Assembly (NCBI RefSeq): GCF_019104765.1
Contig: NZ_JAHRXJ010000001.1
Coordinates: forward strand, 151,012 to 215,011
Length of the DNA stretch: 64,000 nt
Reading direction: 5' to 3'
DNA from: Synechococcus sp. HK05
Lineage (GTDB): Bacteria > Cyanobacteriota > Cyanobacteriia > PCC-6307 > Cyanobiaceae
The notes under the pieces are model-generated. The model did not search any database, was not told the DNA's origin, and saw nothing but the letters and a program-made list of their open reading frames with translations. Positions 26,720-36,295 of this stretch are shown here, piece after piece. How positions within the stretch are numbered: the first letter of the stretch is position 1; each line of letters begins with the position of its first letter. The translations under genes and the position numbers were made by a program.

Positions 26720-28204
26720 TCAGCTGGTGGGTGAATTCAACCCCATCTGATCGTGCACGCAGATCCGGTCGCGGCCCGTGCGCTTGGCTTCATAGAGAGC
26801 CTGATCAGCCCGCTCGAGTGCTGCTGCGCTGGTTTCGCCGGGGCGATGCAGGGTGACCCCGAAGCTGAGCGTGATGCTGGTGCGGGCATCTGCGGCTTCG
26901 AGCTGAATCTCCGTGGTGCGCAGCCGGCTGCGTAGGGCCTCCAGCCGGGTCACGGCCTGCTCCAGGTTCGACATCGGCAGGAGCAGTAGAAACTCCTCGC
27001 CTCCCCAGCGGAACACCGGATCGCTCTCGCGCACACTGGCTTTGATGGCTGCCGCCACCGCTCGAATCACGGCATCGCCAGCGGGATGGCCGTAGGTGTC
27101 ATTGACCCGTTTGAAGTGGTCGATATCCATCAAGGCGATGGCAAGCCCGGAGTCAGTGCGAGTACCACGGCTGCTCAGATCTTTGAAAATTGCTGCAAAG
27201 GCCTGGCGATTCAGCAAGCCGCTGAGATTGTCGGTTTTGGCTGAATGCTCGAGTTGCTCTTGGTCGCGACCGATTGTGAACCGACCCACAATGATCAACA
27301 GGCAACCGATCAGCAATGCCGCAACGCTGTTCTGAAGCAGTAGGCGCCGCAAAGCCTGTTCTTCAGCATCTGGCTGTTGAATCACCACCAGCGTCCAGCC
27401 GGAGCGGGGAATCTGGATCGCATTCACATAAATTTCACGTCCATCAGCGGCTAGTTTTAAGGTTTGTTTGGGGTGGCTGAGGAGGGTATCGCTGCTCTGG
27501 CCGATATCAGGATGTTTTGCCAGATCCCCCGTGCTGCTGTCTGATGCCAGCACAATGCGGCCGGCAGTATTCACAATGAATAGACGTGATCGGTATTGGT
27601 TTTGATAATCAGCCAGTTTGCTGCGAAGAAAATCCACATCAATACCCAGGCCGGCAACGCCCAGGAGTTTGCGGTTGTCCCCTTCGATGCGCACATTCAC
27701 GAAGGCCAGCGTTTTGGTGGGATCAGCTGTGTCGCGATCGATATTGATTTCAATTGGTCTTCCCGACTGGATAAACCGCTGATACCAGGCATCGCTGTTG
27801 GAGCTGGGATTGATTGTTTTAATCAGGCCTGAGGGACCGTAGTACCTGTGCGATTGTTCGGATACCAAAAAAGCAGTGGCGGCGCCGGTGTTCCGTTGAA
27901 TCGAGCGCAGGTAGGAGGCGATTGAGCCTGGCTGTTGGTCGCCGCGAACGAGGAGGTCAACCAGCAGGCTGTTGTCGGCAGTCAGCCTGGAGGCAAGTAT
28001 GGGCTGGCTGATCAGTCGGTCGATGTTGGCAGCAACAGCATCTGAGGTGAGCGGGAGGATTTCCGTGACCATCTGCCGATCAAACTGTTGGCGTGATCGC
28101 AGGTAGGTGAATGCCGAGAGGCTGCCAAGTCCGCTGAGCAACAGTGCGGAGAGCACGACGGCGAAGCGCCGCGAGTGGCTGAGATGGATGTTGATTGAGG
28201 CCAT
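26720..28204 (-). CDS. Membrane-bound Cache-GGDEF diguanylate cyclase
   Basis: About 494 residues from ATG 28204, preceded by AGGA; a second ATG lies at 28258. TM1 (13-34), a periplasmic double-Cache-like region (about 45-285), TM2 (291-308) and a C-terminal GGDEF domain. The active-site motif is GGEEF (401-405), and an inhibitory-site RESD (392-395) sits five residues before it, so it should make c-di-GMP with product inhibition. The Cache domain should sense an extracytoplasmic small molecule. Divergent from the HlyD/cellulose-synthase pair, whose PilZ domain is a likely c-di-GMP target. Confidence 0.9.
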   Translation of the reverse strand: MASINIHLSHSRRFAVVLSALLLSGLGSLSAFTYLRSRQQFDRQMVTEILPLTSDAVAANIDRLISQPILASRLTADNSLLVDLLVRGDQQPGSIASYLRSIQRNTGAATAFLVSEQSHRYYGPSGLIKTINPSSNSDAWYQRFIQSGRPIEINIDRDTADPTKTLAFVNVRIEGDNRKLLGVAGLGIDVDFLRSKLADYQNQYRSRLFIVNTAGRIVLASDSSTGDLAKHPDIGQSSDTLLSHPKQTLKLAADGREIYVNAIQIPRSGWTLVVIQQPDAEEQALRRLLLQNSVAALLIGCLLIIVGRFTIGRDQEQLEHSAKTDNLSGLLNRQAFAAIFKDLSSRGTRTDSGLAIALMDIDHFKRVNDTYGHPAGDAVIRAVAAAIKASVRESDPVFRWGGEEFLLLLPMSNLEQAVTRLEALRSRLRTTEIQLEAADARTSITLSFGVTLHRPGETSAAALERADQALYEAKRTGRDRICVHDQMGLNSPTS

Positions 28205-28588
28205 CGTCAGCAGTCCTGAGGTCGTTGGTTTAGATCTCGCCGCAACGACTGTAGACATCGATCGGCGTTGTCTTCGAAGGTGGGGCGAACTCTTTGTCGT
28301 CTGGGCTTTCTGGGGTGGCTAGATCTGCTGGTTAGCGGATCCGTGAACTCTGGTTATTGTTTAGGATTGGATTCGCGAGCGCAGGTCGCGTGTCTTGAAT
28401 GATTGCTCAACACCTGCCTTGGAGCCACGACGCGTCGCTTCTTGGGTGCTTAGCCAACGGGAGACGACGCAGATCCGAGCTCTCCCCTGCCTGGGTGGCC
28501 CGCCGCAGCGCTCCTTCTCGTTTGATCTTCTGGTCCATCCCTAACTTGCATTCCACTGGATGGATGTAACGATCCAAGGGGCAACGCC
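28205..28588. other. Divergent intergenic region between the cyclase and polysaccharide genes
   Basis: 384 bp separating two divergent units, so promoters for both should lie here. AAGGGG about 8 bp before ATG 28589 is a good ribosome-binding site for the HlyD gene. I could not identify -10/-35 boxes, operators or a structured RNA with confidence. Confidence 0.5.
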
Positions 28589-29803
28589 ATGGTCATGAGC
28601 GAGCGCGAGCAGCAACCAGAGTCTTCCCCTGCGATCAGCAGCAAGGGCCAGCTCGTGGTGATTGGGCTGGCTACGGCTTTGCTGCTCACCGCCATCGGTG
28701 TGCTCCTGCATGCGCTCACCACCCGCTCCCGCGATGCTGTGGTGGAAGCCGACTTCATTGAGCTGAGCACGCCGATCAGTGGTCGCCTCGCGAGCCTCAA
28801 GGGAGAAACGGGCACGGCCGTGAGCCAGGGCGATCCCCTGGCGATGGTGGAGAACCCACGCGCCAGTGAGGCAGAGATCCGCCGCCTTGAAACCGCACTC
28901 GATACGGCTGAGGCCGACCAATTGACGATTGAGAAAGAGCTGCTTCAGCAGCGCCGATTGCTGGTGGACTTTGAGCGTGATGCCAAGGGGCAGCATCAGT
29001 TGGAGGTGGAGCGCAATCGCAATGAACTCGATCAGCTCCAGGCTGATCTGGCGCGGGAGCGTAAGGAACTGGCGTTCAGCCAGCGGGATCTGAAGCGGCA
29101 GGAGGAGCTCTATCGGGCCGGGGCCGTGGCTCAAAATGTGGTCGATCGAGCCCGCACCTCGCTAGAGACCAACCAGGAGCAGGTGCGCTCGCTGGAAGCC
29201 CGTATCCGTGCTCAGACCAATCGCGTTCAAGCTGCTGAGCGCAATCTGAATCTCGACCGCACCCGGGGCGGCACTGATCCGTTGCCGCGCCTGCAGGAGA
29301 CCCGGATTCGCCTGGCTCAGCTCGAGGGCCAGATGGCAGGCCTTGAGCGCAAGGTTAAAGGCCTCAGAGGGCAGCTCAACACAGCGCGATTGCTCTACAA
29401 GCAGGAGCGAGACGTATGGATTGACTCCCCGATTCAGGGCGTGATTTGGAAGATCCTGTCTCGTGTTGGCGACACGCTCAAGCCAGATCAGCCCCTGCTG
29501 AAGCTTGTGAACTGCCAGCAACGCTGGGTGAATACCACGGTGTCGGAGTCTGACCTGCGACGTCTCCGCATCGGCACCCGCGCCAGAATCGATCTGATTG
29601 GTGAAGATCTTGATCTGAGCGGGTCTGTGGATTTGATCCGCTCCGGTGTTGGAAGGATCAGCGGACAGAACGACGACGCCGTGGCTCGACCGATCAACTT
29701 GGCCCGGCAGAGTGAGGTGCGGGTTCGAATCGATAGTGATGTACCAGCGCCTCCGAAAAAGCTCTGTTTTGTTGGTTATTCAGCCAGGGTGATCTTCCGG
29801 TGA
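28589..29803 (+). CDS. HlyD-family periplasmic adaptor (polysaccharide-linked)
   Basis: 404 residues. One N-terminal membrane anchor (22-44), a biotinyl-lipoyl half (VEADFIELSTPISGRLASLKGETG), a long coiled-coil hairpin (about 95-265), then the second lipoyl half (IDSPIQGVIWKILSRVGDTLKPDQPLLKL) and a beta-barrel domain. GTGA overlap with the next gene indicates a joint role with the cellulose-synthase-like enzyme. HlyD-like partners are known for cyanobacterial Xcs cellulose synthases; no TolC or ABC exporter is adjacent. Confidence 0.85.
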   Translation: MVMSEREQQPESSPAISSKGQLVVIGLATALLLTAIGVLLHALTTRSRDAVVEADFIELSTPISGRLASLKGETGTAVSQGDPLAMVENPRASEAEIRRLETALDTAEADQLTIEKELLQQRRLLVDFERDAKGQHQLEVERNRNELDQLQADLARERKELAFSQRDLKRQEELYRAGAVAQNVVDRARTSLETNQEQVRSLEARIRAQTNRVQAAERNLNLDRTRGGTDPLPRLQETRIRLAQLEGQMAGLERKVKGLRGQLNTARLLYKQERDVWIDSPIQGVIWKILSRVGDTLKPDQPLLKLVNCQQRWVNTTVSESDLRRLRIGTRARIDLIGEDLDLSGSVDLIRSGVGRISGQNDDAVARPINLARQSEVRVRIDSDVPAPPKKLCFVGYSARVIFR

Positions 29804-31962
29804 GCACAACCAATCAACGCATTGGTCAGGCGTCTTGGCTGTTTTTGCTGATCGCGCTCACGTTGCTGCTCGGCGCAGTGGTGCTCGCTACCTCCGATGG
29901 CACCTGGCTGGATGGTCAACAGTTCAATCCACTCACCTTGCGCCAGCTGCCCGGACCCTTTCAGGCGGATGATCTCTGGAGCGATGTGCTGGCCCCCAGT
30001 GTGCTGGCTGGTATCGCCATCCTGGCCACGTTCTGGCTGCCCCGGCGGCCCTGGAGCTATGGATTGGTGCAGAGCGTGATGCTTTTGGTGTCGCTGCGCT
30101 ACTTCGCCTGGCGCGCCACCACTCTCAACACCGCCCATCCCTTGAGTCTGATTTGCAGCGGCTTGCTGTTTGCTGTTGAACTGCTCTATTTGATCACCAG
30201 CGGCCTTCAGCTCTTCCCGTCACTGCAGTTTGCGCCGCACTTGAGTAGCCGACAGGCGGATCAGCTGGAGGGCTGGTTGGAACAACACACCCCCAGTGTG
30301 GATATTTGGATCCCCACCTACAACGAGCCCGCGCGCCTGGTTCGGCGCGCCATTCTCAGTTGCCGAAATCTTCGCTACAGCGCAATCACGATCACCGTTC
30401 TGGATGACGGCCATCGTCCGGAGATCAGAGCCCTGGCTGAGGATCTTGGGGTCAACTACCTCAGCCGCGACGGTAATGCGCACCGCAAAGCCGGCAATCT
30501 GAATCACGCCTTGGCCCACACCAAGGCGGAGTTGATTGCTGTCTTCGACTGCGACTTTGTGCCGTTTTCAGGCTTCCTGGAGCGCACCTTGGGCTTTTTC
30601 AGTGACCCTTCAGTAGCGCTTGTGCAAACTCCCCAGCACTACTTCCAGGCTGAGTTCCACAATCGCAATCTGGGGCTCGATGTGGTCATGCCCAGCGATC
30701 TTGATTATTTCTTCCGCTATCTCCAAGTGGTCCGTGATCGCTCTAATGCGGTGATCTGTTGCGGCACAAGCTATGTGGTGCGGCGTAGTGCCCTTGAGTC
30801 AATTGGGGGCTATGTAACCAGCTGCTTGATTGAGGATCATCAGACCAGTACAAAGCTGCTCACCCGTGGCTGGACGATTCGCTATCTCAATGAAGTGCTG
30901 AGCATGGGTGAGGTGCCGCGTAGCTTCGCTGACTTTCTCGATCAGCGGCTTCGCTGGATGCAGGGCAATATTCAGATCTTCTTTCGGCCTAAGGAGCTGC
31001 CCATTTGGTCGACCCTCAAGTCGATGCAGCTGTCGTTCTATATCAGTCTCGCGATCAGCTTACTCACGCCGTTCTGGAGACTGGTTTATCTGCTGCTTCC
31101 TTTGTGGAGTTTGATTCTGGGCTTCACGTTGATTGCGGCACCGCCGATCGAATATATCTCCTATGGGCTGCCTTTTGTTTTGCTCCTGCATAGCTTGCCG
31201 AGCTGGCTCAGCGACTACCACCAGTATCAATTCTGGAATGAGGTGTATGAAACGCTGTTCTGCTTTCCAGGCTTCAAGCGCATGCTCCAGGTGCTGCGCC
31301 ACCCTTTTATGATCTATGGCGGGATTGTAACGCGTAAGGATTCCGGAGCTTCTCAGCAGAGCTTCAATCTTGGGCTGATCTGGCCGATCGCGCTGTTGCT
31401 GGCAACTCTGGCTATAGCGATTCTGTTCCGTTTTGTGATTCCTGTCGCTCTTGGCGATTGGAATGCCTGGCGGCCTACTTATGAGGGCGAATCGTTGATG
31501 CTGAGTTGGAACATCTACAACGGCATCGTTTTGGCGGTGACCTTGCTTGCCTGTATTGACCAGCCGATCCGCAGGGCCACCGATCGTTTCCCGATCCGCC
31601 GAATCGGCCGTGTGTTGATGGATGGTCGAGAGCTGTGGGGGACCACCGTTGACCTCTCGGAGGAAGGCGCGGCTTTTGCGCTCCAACAACCTTCTTCCGA
31701 CCTCCAGCTTGGCGAAGTCACCTTGGAGCTCATGGAGCCACCACTGCGTTTACCGGCGCGCCTGGTTCGTGCTCAGGGCCAGAGCCTGGCCCTGCAGTTC
31801 CATCGCAACGACGCTGTAATCGATGCTGCGCTCATCAGTTTGATCTACGACGGCCGTCACTGGTTTCACCGTCCCAGGCGCTTACACACGATTGACGCCT
31901 TTCTGCGGTGGATTGGAGCGTTGATCAGGCCAGATCCAATTCTTAAACGGTTTTCCGGTTGA
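29800..31962 (+). CDS. Cellulose-synthase-like GT2 glycosyltransferase with PilZ domain
   Basis: 720 residues, GTG start. Multiple membrane helices (13-31, 67-80, 90-105, 118-137, 410-465, 527-548, 571-587) surround a BcsA-like GT2 domain with DDG (202-204), DCD (250-252), the CLIED acceptor motif (342-346) and QRLRW (382-386). The C-terminal PilZ domain has R592xxxR596 and D618xS620xxG623, the c-di-GMP-binding residues. It should extrude a beta-glucan, probably cellulose, when c-di-GMP is bound. No BcsB- or BcsC-like gene is nearby. Confidence 0.9.
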   Translation: MSTTNQRIGQASWLFLLIALTLLLGAVVLATSDGTWLDGQQFNPLTLRQLPGPFQADDLWSDVLAPSVLAGIAILATFWLPRRPWSYGLVQSVMLLVSLRYFAWRATTLNTAHPLSLICSGLLFAVELLYLITSGLQLFPSLQFAPHLSSRQADQLEGWLEQHTPSVDIWIPTYNEPARLVRRAILSCRNLRYSAITITVLDDGHRPEIRALAEDLGVNYLSRDGNAHRKAGNLNHALAHTKAELIAVFDCDFVPFSGFLERTLGFFSDPSVALVQTPQHYFQAEFHNRNLGLDVVMPSDLDYFFRYLQVVRDRSNAVICCGTSYVVRRSALESIGGYVTSCLIEDHQTSTKLLTRGWTIRYLNEVLSMGEVPRSFADFLDQRLRWMQGNIQIFFRPKELPIWSTLKSMQLSFYISLAISLLTPFWRLVYLLLPLWSLILGFTLIAAPPIEYISYGLPFVLLLHSLPSWLSDYHQYQFWNEVYETLFCFPGFKRMLQVLRHPFMIYGGIVTRKDSGASQQSFNLGLIWPIALLLATLAIAILFRFVIPVALGDWNAWRPTYEGESLMLSWNIYNGIVLAVTLLACIDQPIRRATDRFPIRRIGRVLMDGRELWGTTVDLSEEGAAFALQQPSSDLQLGEVTLELMEPPLRLPARLVRAQGQSLALQFHRNDAVIDAALISLIYDGRHWFHRPRRLHTIDAFLRWIGALIRPDPILKRFSG

Positions 31963-32013
31963 TTGAGCCTTGCTGGTGAGGAGTTTCGGCTGTGGTGGCT
32001 CACGTCTGGTGGC

Positions 32014-32445
32014 TCACTCCTCGCTGAGCACCTGCAGCCTGTTGCCATCGCGACCCATCACCAGCACTGCTTCGCCGGGGGCGAGGGGGCGCTTGGGATC
32101 GAGATTGGTGGCGGCCCAGCTCTGGCCCTGCCAGCGCACACGCCCGCTCACCTCGCTGCCGTTGAAGCCGCTGATCACCGTGGCCTGTTCGCTGGCGCCG
32201 CTGGCCGGAATCGAGCGCTCCCGTCGCCGCGACCAGCGCTGCAGCAACACCAGGATCCCCGCCGTACTGCCTGCAAACAGCAGCAGCTGCCCTGCCAGCG
32301 CCATTCCCGGCAGCAGTGCTGCGAGCACCGACAGCCCCAGGGCGGCCAGTGCGCCCGCCAGCAGCCCATCGAACTCCGCGCCGAGCCATTCGGCTGCCAG
32401 CAGGGCCAGGGCGAACAGAAACCAGATCAGCGCAGCGGGAACCAT
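32014..32445 (-). CDS. NfeD-family membrane protein
   Basis: 143 residues. Two or three transmembrane segments (about 3-30 and 36-65) precede a C-terminal OB-fold NfeD domain (GSEVSGRVRWQGQSWAATN, PLAPGEAVLVMGRDGNRLQVL). NfeD proteins pair with SPFH proteins; the SPFH gene lies directly divergent, 70 bp away. Probable role in membrane microdomain organisation or quality control. Confidence 0.87.
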   Translation of the reverse strand: MVPAALIWFLFALALLAAEWLGAEFDGLLAGALAALGLSVLAALLPGMALAGQLLLFAGSTAGILVLLQRWSRRRERSIPASGASEQATVISGFNGSEVSGRVRWQGQSWAATNLDPKRPLAPGEAVLVMGRDGNRLQVLSEE

Positions 32446-32515
32446 CGCGTCGCCAGGGCATAGGGGATGCGGATCTGCCCATGCTGCCTAGCTTGAAGCC
32501 AGCGCGCCCGCTTGT

Positions 32516-33436
32516 TTGCCTGTGGAAACCCTCTTCGGCCTGCCGGCCCTGGCGGTGATTGCCTTGCTTGGCATCAACGGCGTGAAGGTCACCAGCGGCG
32601 GCCAGTCGCGGCTGGTGGAGCGGCTGGGCAAATACGACCGCCAGCTGCAGCCAGGACTGTCGTTTGTGCTGCCGGTGGTGGAGCGGGTGGTGAGCCACGA
32701 ATCGCTGAAGGAGCGGGTGCTCGATATCCCGCCGCAGCAATGCATCACCCGCGACAACGTGGCGATCGAGGTGGATGCGGTGGTCTATTGGCAGCTGCTG
32801 GAGCACTCCCGCGCCTATTACGCCGTTGACAATCTCCAGGCGGCGATGGTGAATCTGGTGCTCACCCAGATCCGCGCCGAGATGGGCAAGCTCGATCTCG
32901 ATCAAACCTTCACCACCCGCCAGGAGGTGAACGAGGCCCTGCTGCGCGAGCTGGATCAGGCCACCGATCCCTGGGGCGTGAAGGTAACCCGCGTTGAACT
33001 GCGCGACATCCAACCCTCCCGCGGCGTGCAGCAGGCGATGGAGCAGCAGATGACGGCCGAGCGCGAGAAGCGCGCCGCGATCCTGCGCTCCGAAGGTGAG
33101 AAGGAGTCGCAGCTCAATGCCGCCCGCGGCCGGGCCGAGGCGTTGGTGCTCGATGCCAAGGCCAAACAGGAGGCGCTGGTGCTCGAGGCCGAAGCCCAGG
33201 CCCAGCAGCAAACCCTGCTGGCCCAGGCCCGCGCCGATGCCGCCACCCGCCTGGCGGAAGCGATGCAGGCCAACCCCCAGGCCGCTGAAGCGATCCGCCT
33301 GCTGCTCGCCCGCGACTGGATGGCCATGGGTGAGCAGATGGCCCAGGCCCCCGGAGGCAGCGTGCTGATGGTGGATCCTCAGAGTCCGGCTTCGCTGCTC
33401 ACGGCGCTCAAGGGCCTGCAGAAGCCGCAGGGCTGA
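32516..33436 (+). CDS. SPFH-domain (stomatin/QmcA-like) membrane protein
   Basis: 306 residues. A short N-terminal membrane anchor (LFGLPALAVIALLGING) precedes an SPFH domain (GQSRLVERLGKYDRQLQPG, VLDIPPQQCITRDNVAIEVDAVVYWQ) and a long Ala/Glu/Gln coiled coil (about 180-260). TTG 32516 or GTG 32522 could be the start; both keep the anchor. Divergent from its likely partner NfeD. The last 29 bp overlap the convergent DUF4143 ATPase gene. Confidence 0.9.
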   Translation: MPVETLFGLPALAVIALLGINGVKVTSGGQSRLVERLGKYDRQLQPGLSFVLPVVERVVSHESLKERVLDIPPQQCITRDNVAIEVDAVVYWQLLEHSRAYYAVDNLQAAMVNLVLTQIRAEMGKLDLDQTFTTRQEVNEALLRELDQATDPWGVKVTRVELRDIQPSRGVQQAMEQQMTAEREKRAAILRSEGEKESQLNAARGRAEALVLDAKAKQEALVLEAEAQAQQQTLLAQARADAATRLAEAMQANPQAAEAIRLLLARDWMAMGEQMAQAPGGSVLMVDPQSPASLLTALKGLQKPQG

Positions 33437-34604
33437 GGCCCAGCCACGCACCTGCTTCCTGGGCAGGCAGCACCTGCACATCCTGCAGTGGGTAGGGATT
33501 GGAGGCCCGGCAGACCAGGGCACAATCCGCCACCGATCCCTCCGGCAGCAACGCGCGCACCTTATGCAGAGCGCGCGCGGCCTTGGCATCGGGCTGCTCA
33601 CTCCACTTCACATCCGCCAGCCAGAAACGACCACCGCGGTGCATCACCAGATCCACTTCCTGGCTGCGGTCTCGCCAGAAGAAGAGCGTGTTGTTTTGCC
33701 CGCAAGCCTGTTGCTGCCTGAGGAGATCGTTCACCACCCAGCTTTCCCAGATGTTGCCGAGCAAAGGTGAATTGAGGAGATCGGTTTGGGAGTGCAGCCC
33801 CATCAGAAACATCAGCAGCCCTGAATCCTTGAGATAGAGCTTTGGGCTCTTGCTCAGCTGGCGCGTGCCGTTGGAAAACCAGGGTTCCAGCAAGTGCACC
33901 TGCCCGCTGCGTTCCAGCAACGACAACCAGATCCCTGCTGTGGAGTTGCTGATGCCCACATCGCGAGCCAATTCGGCTCGATTCAGAAGCTGAGCGGAGC
34001 GCAGCGCTGCAGCGCGCAGAAACCGTTCAAAGTCGCGCAGGCTGTTCACCTGCAGCAGGCTGCGCAGATCACGCTCCAGATAAGTGGCCACGTACGACGC
34101 CATGTAGTCGGCGGGATCGATGGCACGGTTGGCGTGGAGTTCTGGAAACCCTCCTCGTTGGATCAGATCCAGCGGGTTGAACTCCGGATACAGCGGCCTG
34201 AGCTCGGCAGAGCTGAGCCCCCCCAGTTCCACGATCGAGGCACGGCCGGCCAGGCTTTCGCTCACGCCTTGCATCAGCGCAAAGGGCTGAGAGCCGCTCA
34301 GGAGATACCTCCCGTGGCTTGAACGGTCCTCGTCCACCACCAGCTTGAGATGGCGAAACAGGGATGGGGCGTATTGCACCTCATCCACGATCAGAGGTGC
34401 CGGGTGCCGCTTCAGAAAGGCAATGGGGTCTTGATCTGCCTGACTGGCTTCGCTGGGTAGGTCCAGCGTCACGTAATGGTGATCGGGGAACAGACGCCGC
34501 AGCAGTGCTGTCTTGCCGGTTTGGCGGGCACCTGTCAGCACCACCACCGGCCGGCTGGCAGCAAGCCGTTTCAGGCGCGGACTAATGGAACGCTCGATCC
34601 ACAT
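33408..34604 (-). CDS. AAA ATPase with DUF4143 domain
   Basis: 398 residues from ATG 34604. The N-terminal AAA_14 domain has Walker A TGARQTGKT (about 24-32) and Walker B LIVDEVQ. The DUF4143 region follows (ELARDVGISNSTAGIWLSLLERSG, PKLYLKDSGLLMFLMGL), ending in a nuclease-like segment (FFWRDRSQEVDLVMHRGGRFWLADVKW). These proteins are common patchily distributed accessory genes; their role is unsettled. It sits between trmD and an SPFH gene. A 9-bp inverted repeat abuts its start. Confidence 0.88.
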   Translation of the reverse strand: MWIERSISPRLKRLAASRPVVVLTGARQTGKTALLRRLFPDHHYVTLDLPSEASQADQDPIAFLKRHPAPLIVDEVQYAPSLFRHLKLVVDEDRSSHGRYLLSGSQPFALMQGVSESLAGRASIVELGGLSSAELRPLYPEFNPLDLIQRGGFPELHANRAIDPADYMASYVATYLERDLRSLLQVNSLRDFERFLRAAALRSAQLLNRAELARDVGISNSTAGIWLSLLERSGQVHLLEPWFSNGTRQLSKSPKLYLKDSGLLMFLMGLHSQTDLLNSPLLGNIWESWVVNDLLRQQQACGQNNTLFFWRDRSQEVDLVMHRGGRFWLADVKWSEQPDAKAARALHKVRALLPEGSVADCALVCRASNPYPLQDVQVLPAQEAGAWLGLSPAASAGP

Positions 34605-34606
34605 GT

Positions 34607-34637
34607 GCAAATCGTACGGTTGGATCGAACGATTTGC
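34607..34637. promoter_or_regulatory. Inverted repeat directly upstream of the DUF4143 ATPase
   Basis: GCAAATCGT (34607-34615) and ACGATTTGC (34629-34637) form perfect 9-bp arms around a 13-nt spacer, starting 3 bp before the ATG. This could be an operator or a leader hairpin that hides the start. There is no T-run on either side, so a trmD terminator is less likely. Confidence 0.5.
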
Positions 34638-34677
34638 GCGATTTGGGTCGTGGTCTGGTGGCGGTGGCTCGCTCTTG

Positions 34678-35376
34678 TTACTGCTGCTGTTGCTGTGCCT
34701 GCCAGCGGGCGTAGAGATCGGGGCGGCGCTGCTGGGTGCGCTCCTGCTGCTGTTGGGATCGCCAGCGGGCGATGGCGCCGTGGTCGCCGCTGCGCAGCAC
34801 ATCGGGCACGGTCATGCCGCGGAAGTCGGCGGGGCGGGTGTAGTGGGGGTGCTCCAGCAGCAGGGCGCTGTGGCTCTCCTCCTCCAGGCAGGCTTCGGTG
34901 CCCACGGTGCCGGGTAGGAGGCGCACTACCCCGTTGATGATCGTCATCGCCGGCAGTTCGCCGCCGGTGAGTACGAAATCACCGATCGACACCTCTTCAT
35001 CGGCGAGGGCGCGGATGCGCTCATCGAACCCTTCGTAGTGGCCGCAGAGAAACACCAGTTGCTCGTAGTCGCTCGCCCAGCGGCGCAGATCGGCCTGCTC
35101 CAGCGGTTTCCCCTGAGGGCTCATCAGCAGTACCCGCCGGCGTGGCAGCACTGGGATCGCTTCCACCGCCGCATACACCGGCTCGGGTTTGAGCACCATC
35201 CCGGCGCCACCGCCGTAGGGCTCATCGTCCACCTTGCGGTAGCGATCAGTGGCGTAATCGCGCGGGTTGTGCACCTGCAGCTCCGCCCGGCCGGCGGCGA
35301 AGGCGCGGCCGATCACCCCGAGGCCCTGGAGCGGCGCGAACGCCTCCGGGGCCAGGCTCACCACATCGAGGCGCAT
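34678..35376 (-). CDS. trmD: tRNA (guanine-N1-)-methyltransferase
   Basis: Methylates G37 of tRNAs reading CNN codons. The 232-residue SPOUT protein has MRLDVVSLAPEAF, PYGGGAGMVLKPEPV, LCGHYEGFDERI, SIGDFVLTGGELPAM and YTRPADFRGMTVPDVL. It ends in a run of glutamines. Preceded by the phycobiliprotein lyase with a 4-bp gap. Confidence 0.96.
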   Translation of the reverse strand: MRLDVVSLAPEAFAPLQGLGVIGRAFAAGRAELQVHNPRDYATDRYRKVDDEPYGGGAGMVLKPEPVYAAVEAIPVLPRRRVLLMSPQGKPLEQADLRRWASDYEQLVFLCGHYEGFDERIRALADEEVSIGDFVLTGGELPAMTIINGVVRLLPGTVGTEACLEEESHSALLLEHPHYTRPADFRGMTVPDVLRSGDHGAIARWRSQQQQERTQQRRPDLYARWQAQQQQQ

Positions 35377-35380
35377 CGGA

Positions 35381-35866
35381 TCAGGCTGCTGCTGCCGGGC
35401 TGGCGGCCGCTGGCTTGCTTACCCGGCGGATTTCCGAGCTGAAGCTGGCGCGGCCAGGGGTGCCGTCGGCCGGCTGCTCGATCGTCGAGCGCAGGCGCAG
35501 GTTGGGCTTGTTGAACCAGATGCGCTCGCGTAGCTCGCTGCCGCCCTGCTGCACCACCAGCTCGAGGCTGCCGTCGGGCCAGAGGGTCCAGCTGCCCTGC
35601 TGATCACCAGCGCTGAAGCTGCCATCAGCCGCAAACAGGAGTTGCCGCGCCGGCTGATCTTTCGGGCCCACGCTCAAACCGCCCGGCGCACCCTCCAAAT
35701 AACGCACCACCAGCTCACCACGCTCGCTGCTGTGCCATTCATCACCCTCGCCCGCCTCAGCAGCGCCGCCGAGCACGAAGCGTGAACGCAGGCTCATCCA
35801 CTCGCCTTCGCAAAAGCGCAGAAAGGCCTCGATCGTGGCGGGGGGGAAGTTGGCGGGATCGCTCAT
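35381..35866 (-). CDS. CpcS/CpeS-family phycobiliprotein lyase
   Basis: A 161-residue lipocalin-like protein. Family features are FLRFCEGEWMSLRSRF at the start, the repeated beta pattern, WFNKPNLRLRSTI and the near-C-terminal ASFSSEIRRV motif. Lyases of this type attach bilins to phycobilisome cysteines. The subgroup (CpcS, CpcU or CpeS) and substrate cannot be set from sequence alone. The C-terminal Ala/Pro tail is low complexity. Lies between a toxin gene and trmD. Confidence 0.75.
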   Translation of the reverse strand: MSDPANFPPATIEAFLRFCEGEWMSLRSRFVLGGAAEAGEGDEWHSSERGELVVRYLEGAPGGLSVGPKDQPARQLLFAADGSFSAGDQQGSWTLWPDGSLELVVQQGGSELRERIWFNKPNLRLRSTIEQPADGTPGRASFSSEIRRVSKPAAASPAAAA

Positions 35867-35878
35867 CGCTGGATTCTC

Positions 35879-36286
35879 TCAGTTCTCTCCTCGGCCCACC
35901 CAGCGGACCTGGGGCCCGTAGCCCTCGAGCGTTCGATCGGCGGTGAGGAGCTCGAGCTCGTTGGAGATCGCTTGCGCCACGAGGAGGCGATCAAAGGGGT
36001 CGCGGTGCAGCCAAGGCAAATGCTGCACGGCTAGGCAATGCTCAGCCTCGATCGGGAGCTCTTGAAAGCCTTCGCGCAGGAGTCCCTGGCGCAGTTGGTC
36101 TGCATCAACGGCAAACCCTGGTTTGTTCAAGGAGGTTTTGATCGCCACCTCCCACAGGCTGGCCACGCTGAACAGGGCGGAGTTCTTGCGGTTTTCGAGC
36201 TCAGTGATGAGCCATCCGGGAAGCCGCTCGGGTGTGATGGCCAGCCACAGCAGGAGCTGGGTATCCAGCAGTGGTGATGCAGTCAT
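35879..36286 (-). CDS. PIN-domain (VapC-like) toxin
   Basis: A 135-residue PIN ribonuclease. Acidic residues are in place: Asp8 in LLDTQLLLW, Glu in SLWEVAIK, and Asp in DPFDRLLVAQA with a final LLTADRTLEGYG strand. The form LLDTQ..LWLA with KTSLNKPGF is typical of PIN toxins paired with Phd-type antitoxins. It follows the antitoxin by 9 bp and the phycobiliprotein lyase starts 12 bp downstream. Confidence 0.9.
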   Translation of the reverse strand: MTASPLLDTQLLLWLAITPERLPGWLITELENRKNSALFSVASLWEVAIKTSLNKPGFAVDADQLRQGLLREGFQELPIEAEHCLAVQHLPWLHRDPFDRLLVAQAISNELELLTADRTLEGYGPQVRWVGRGEN

Positions 36287-36295
36287 GCCGCCAGC

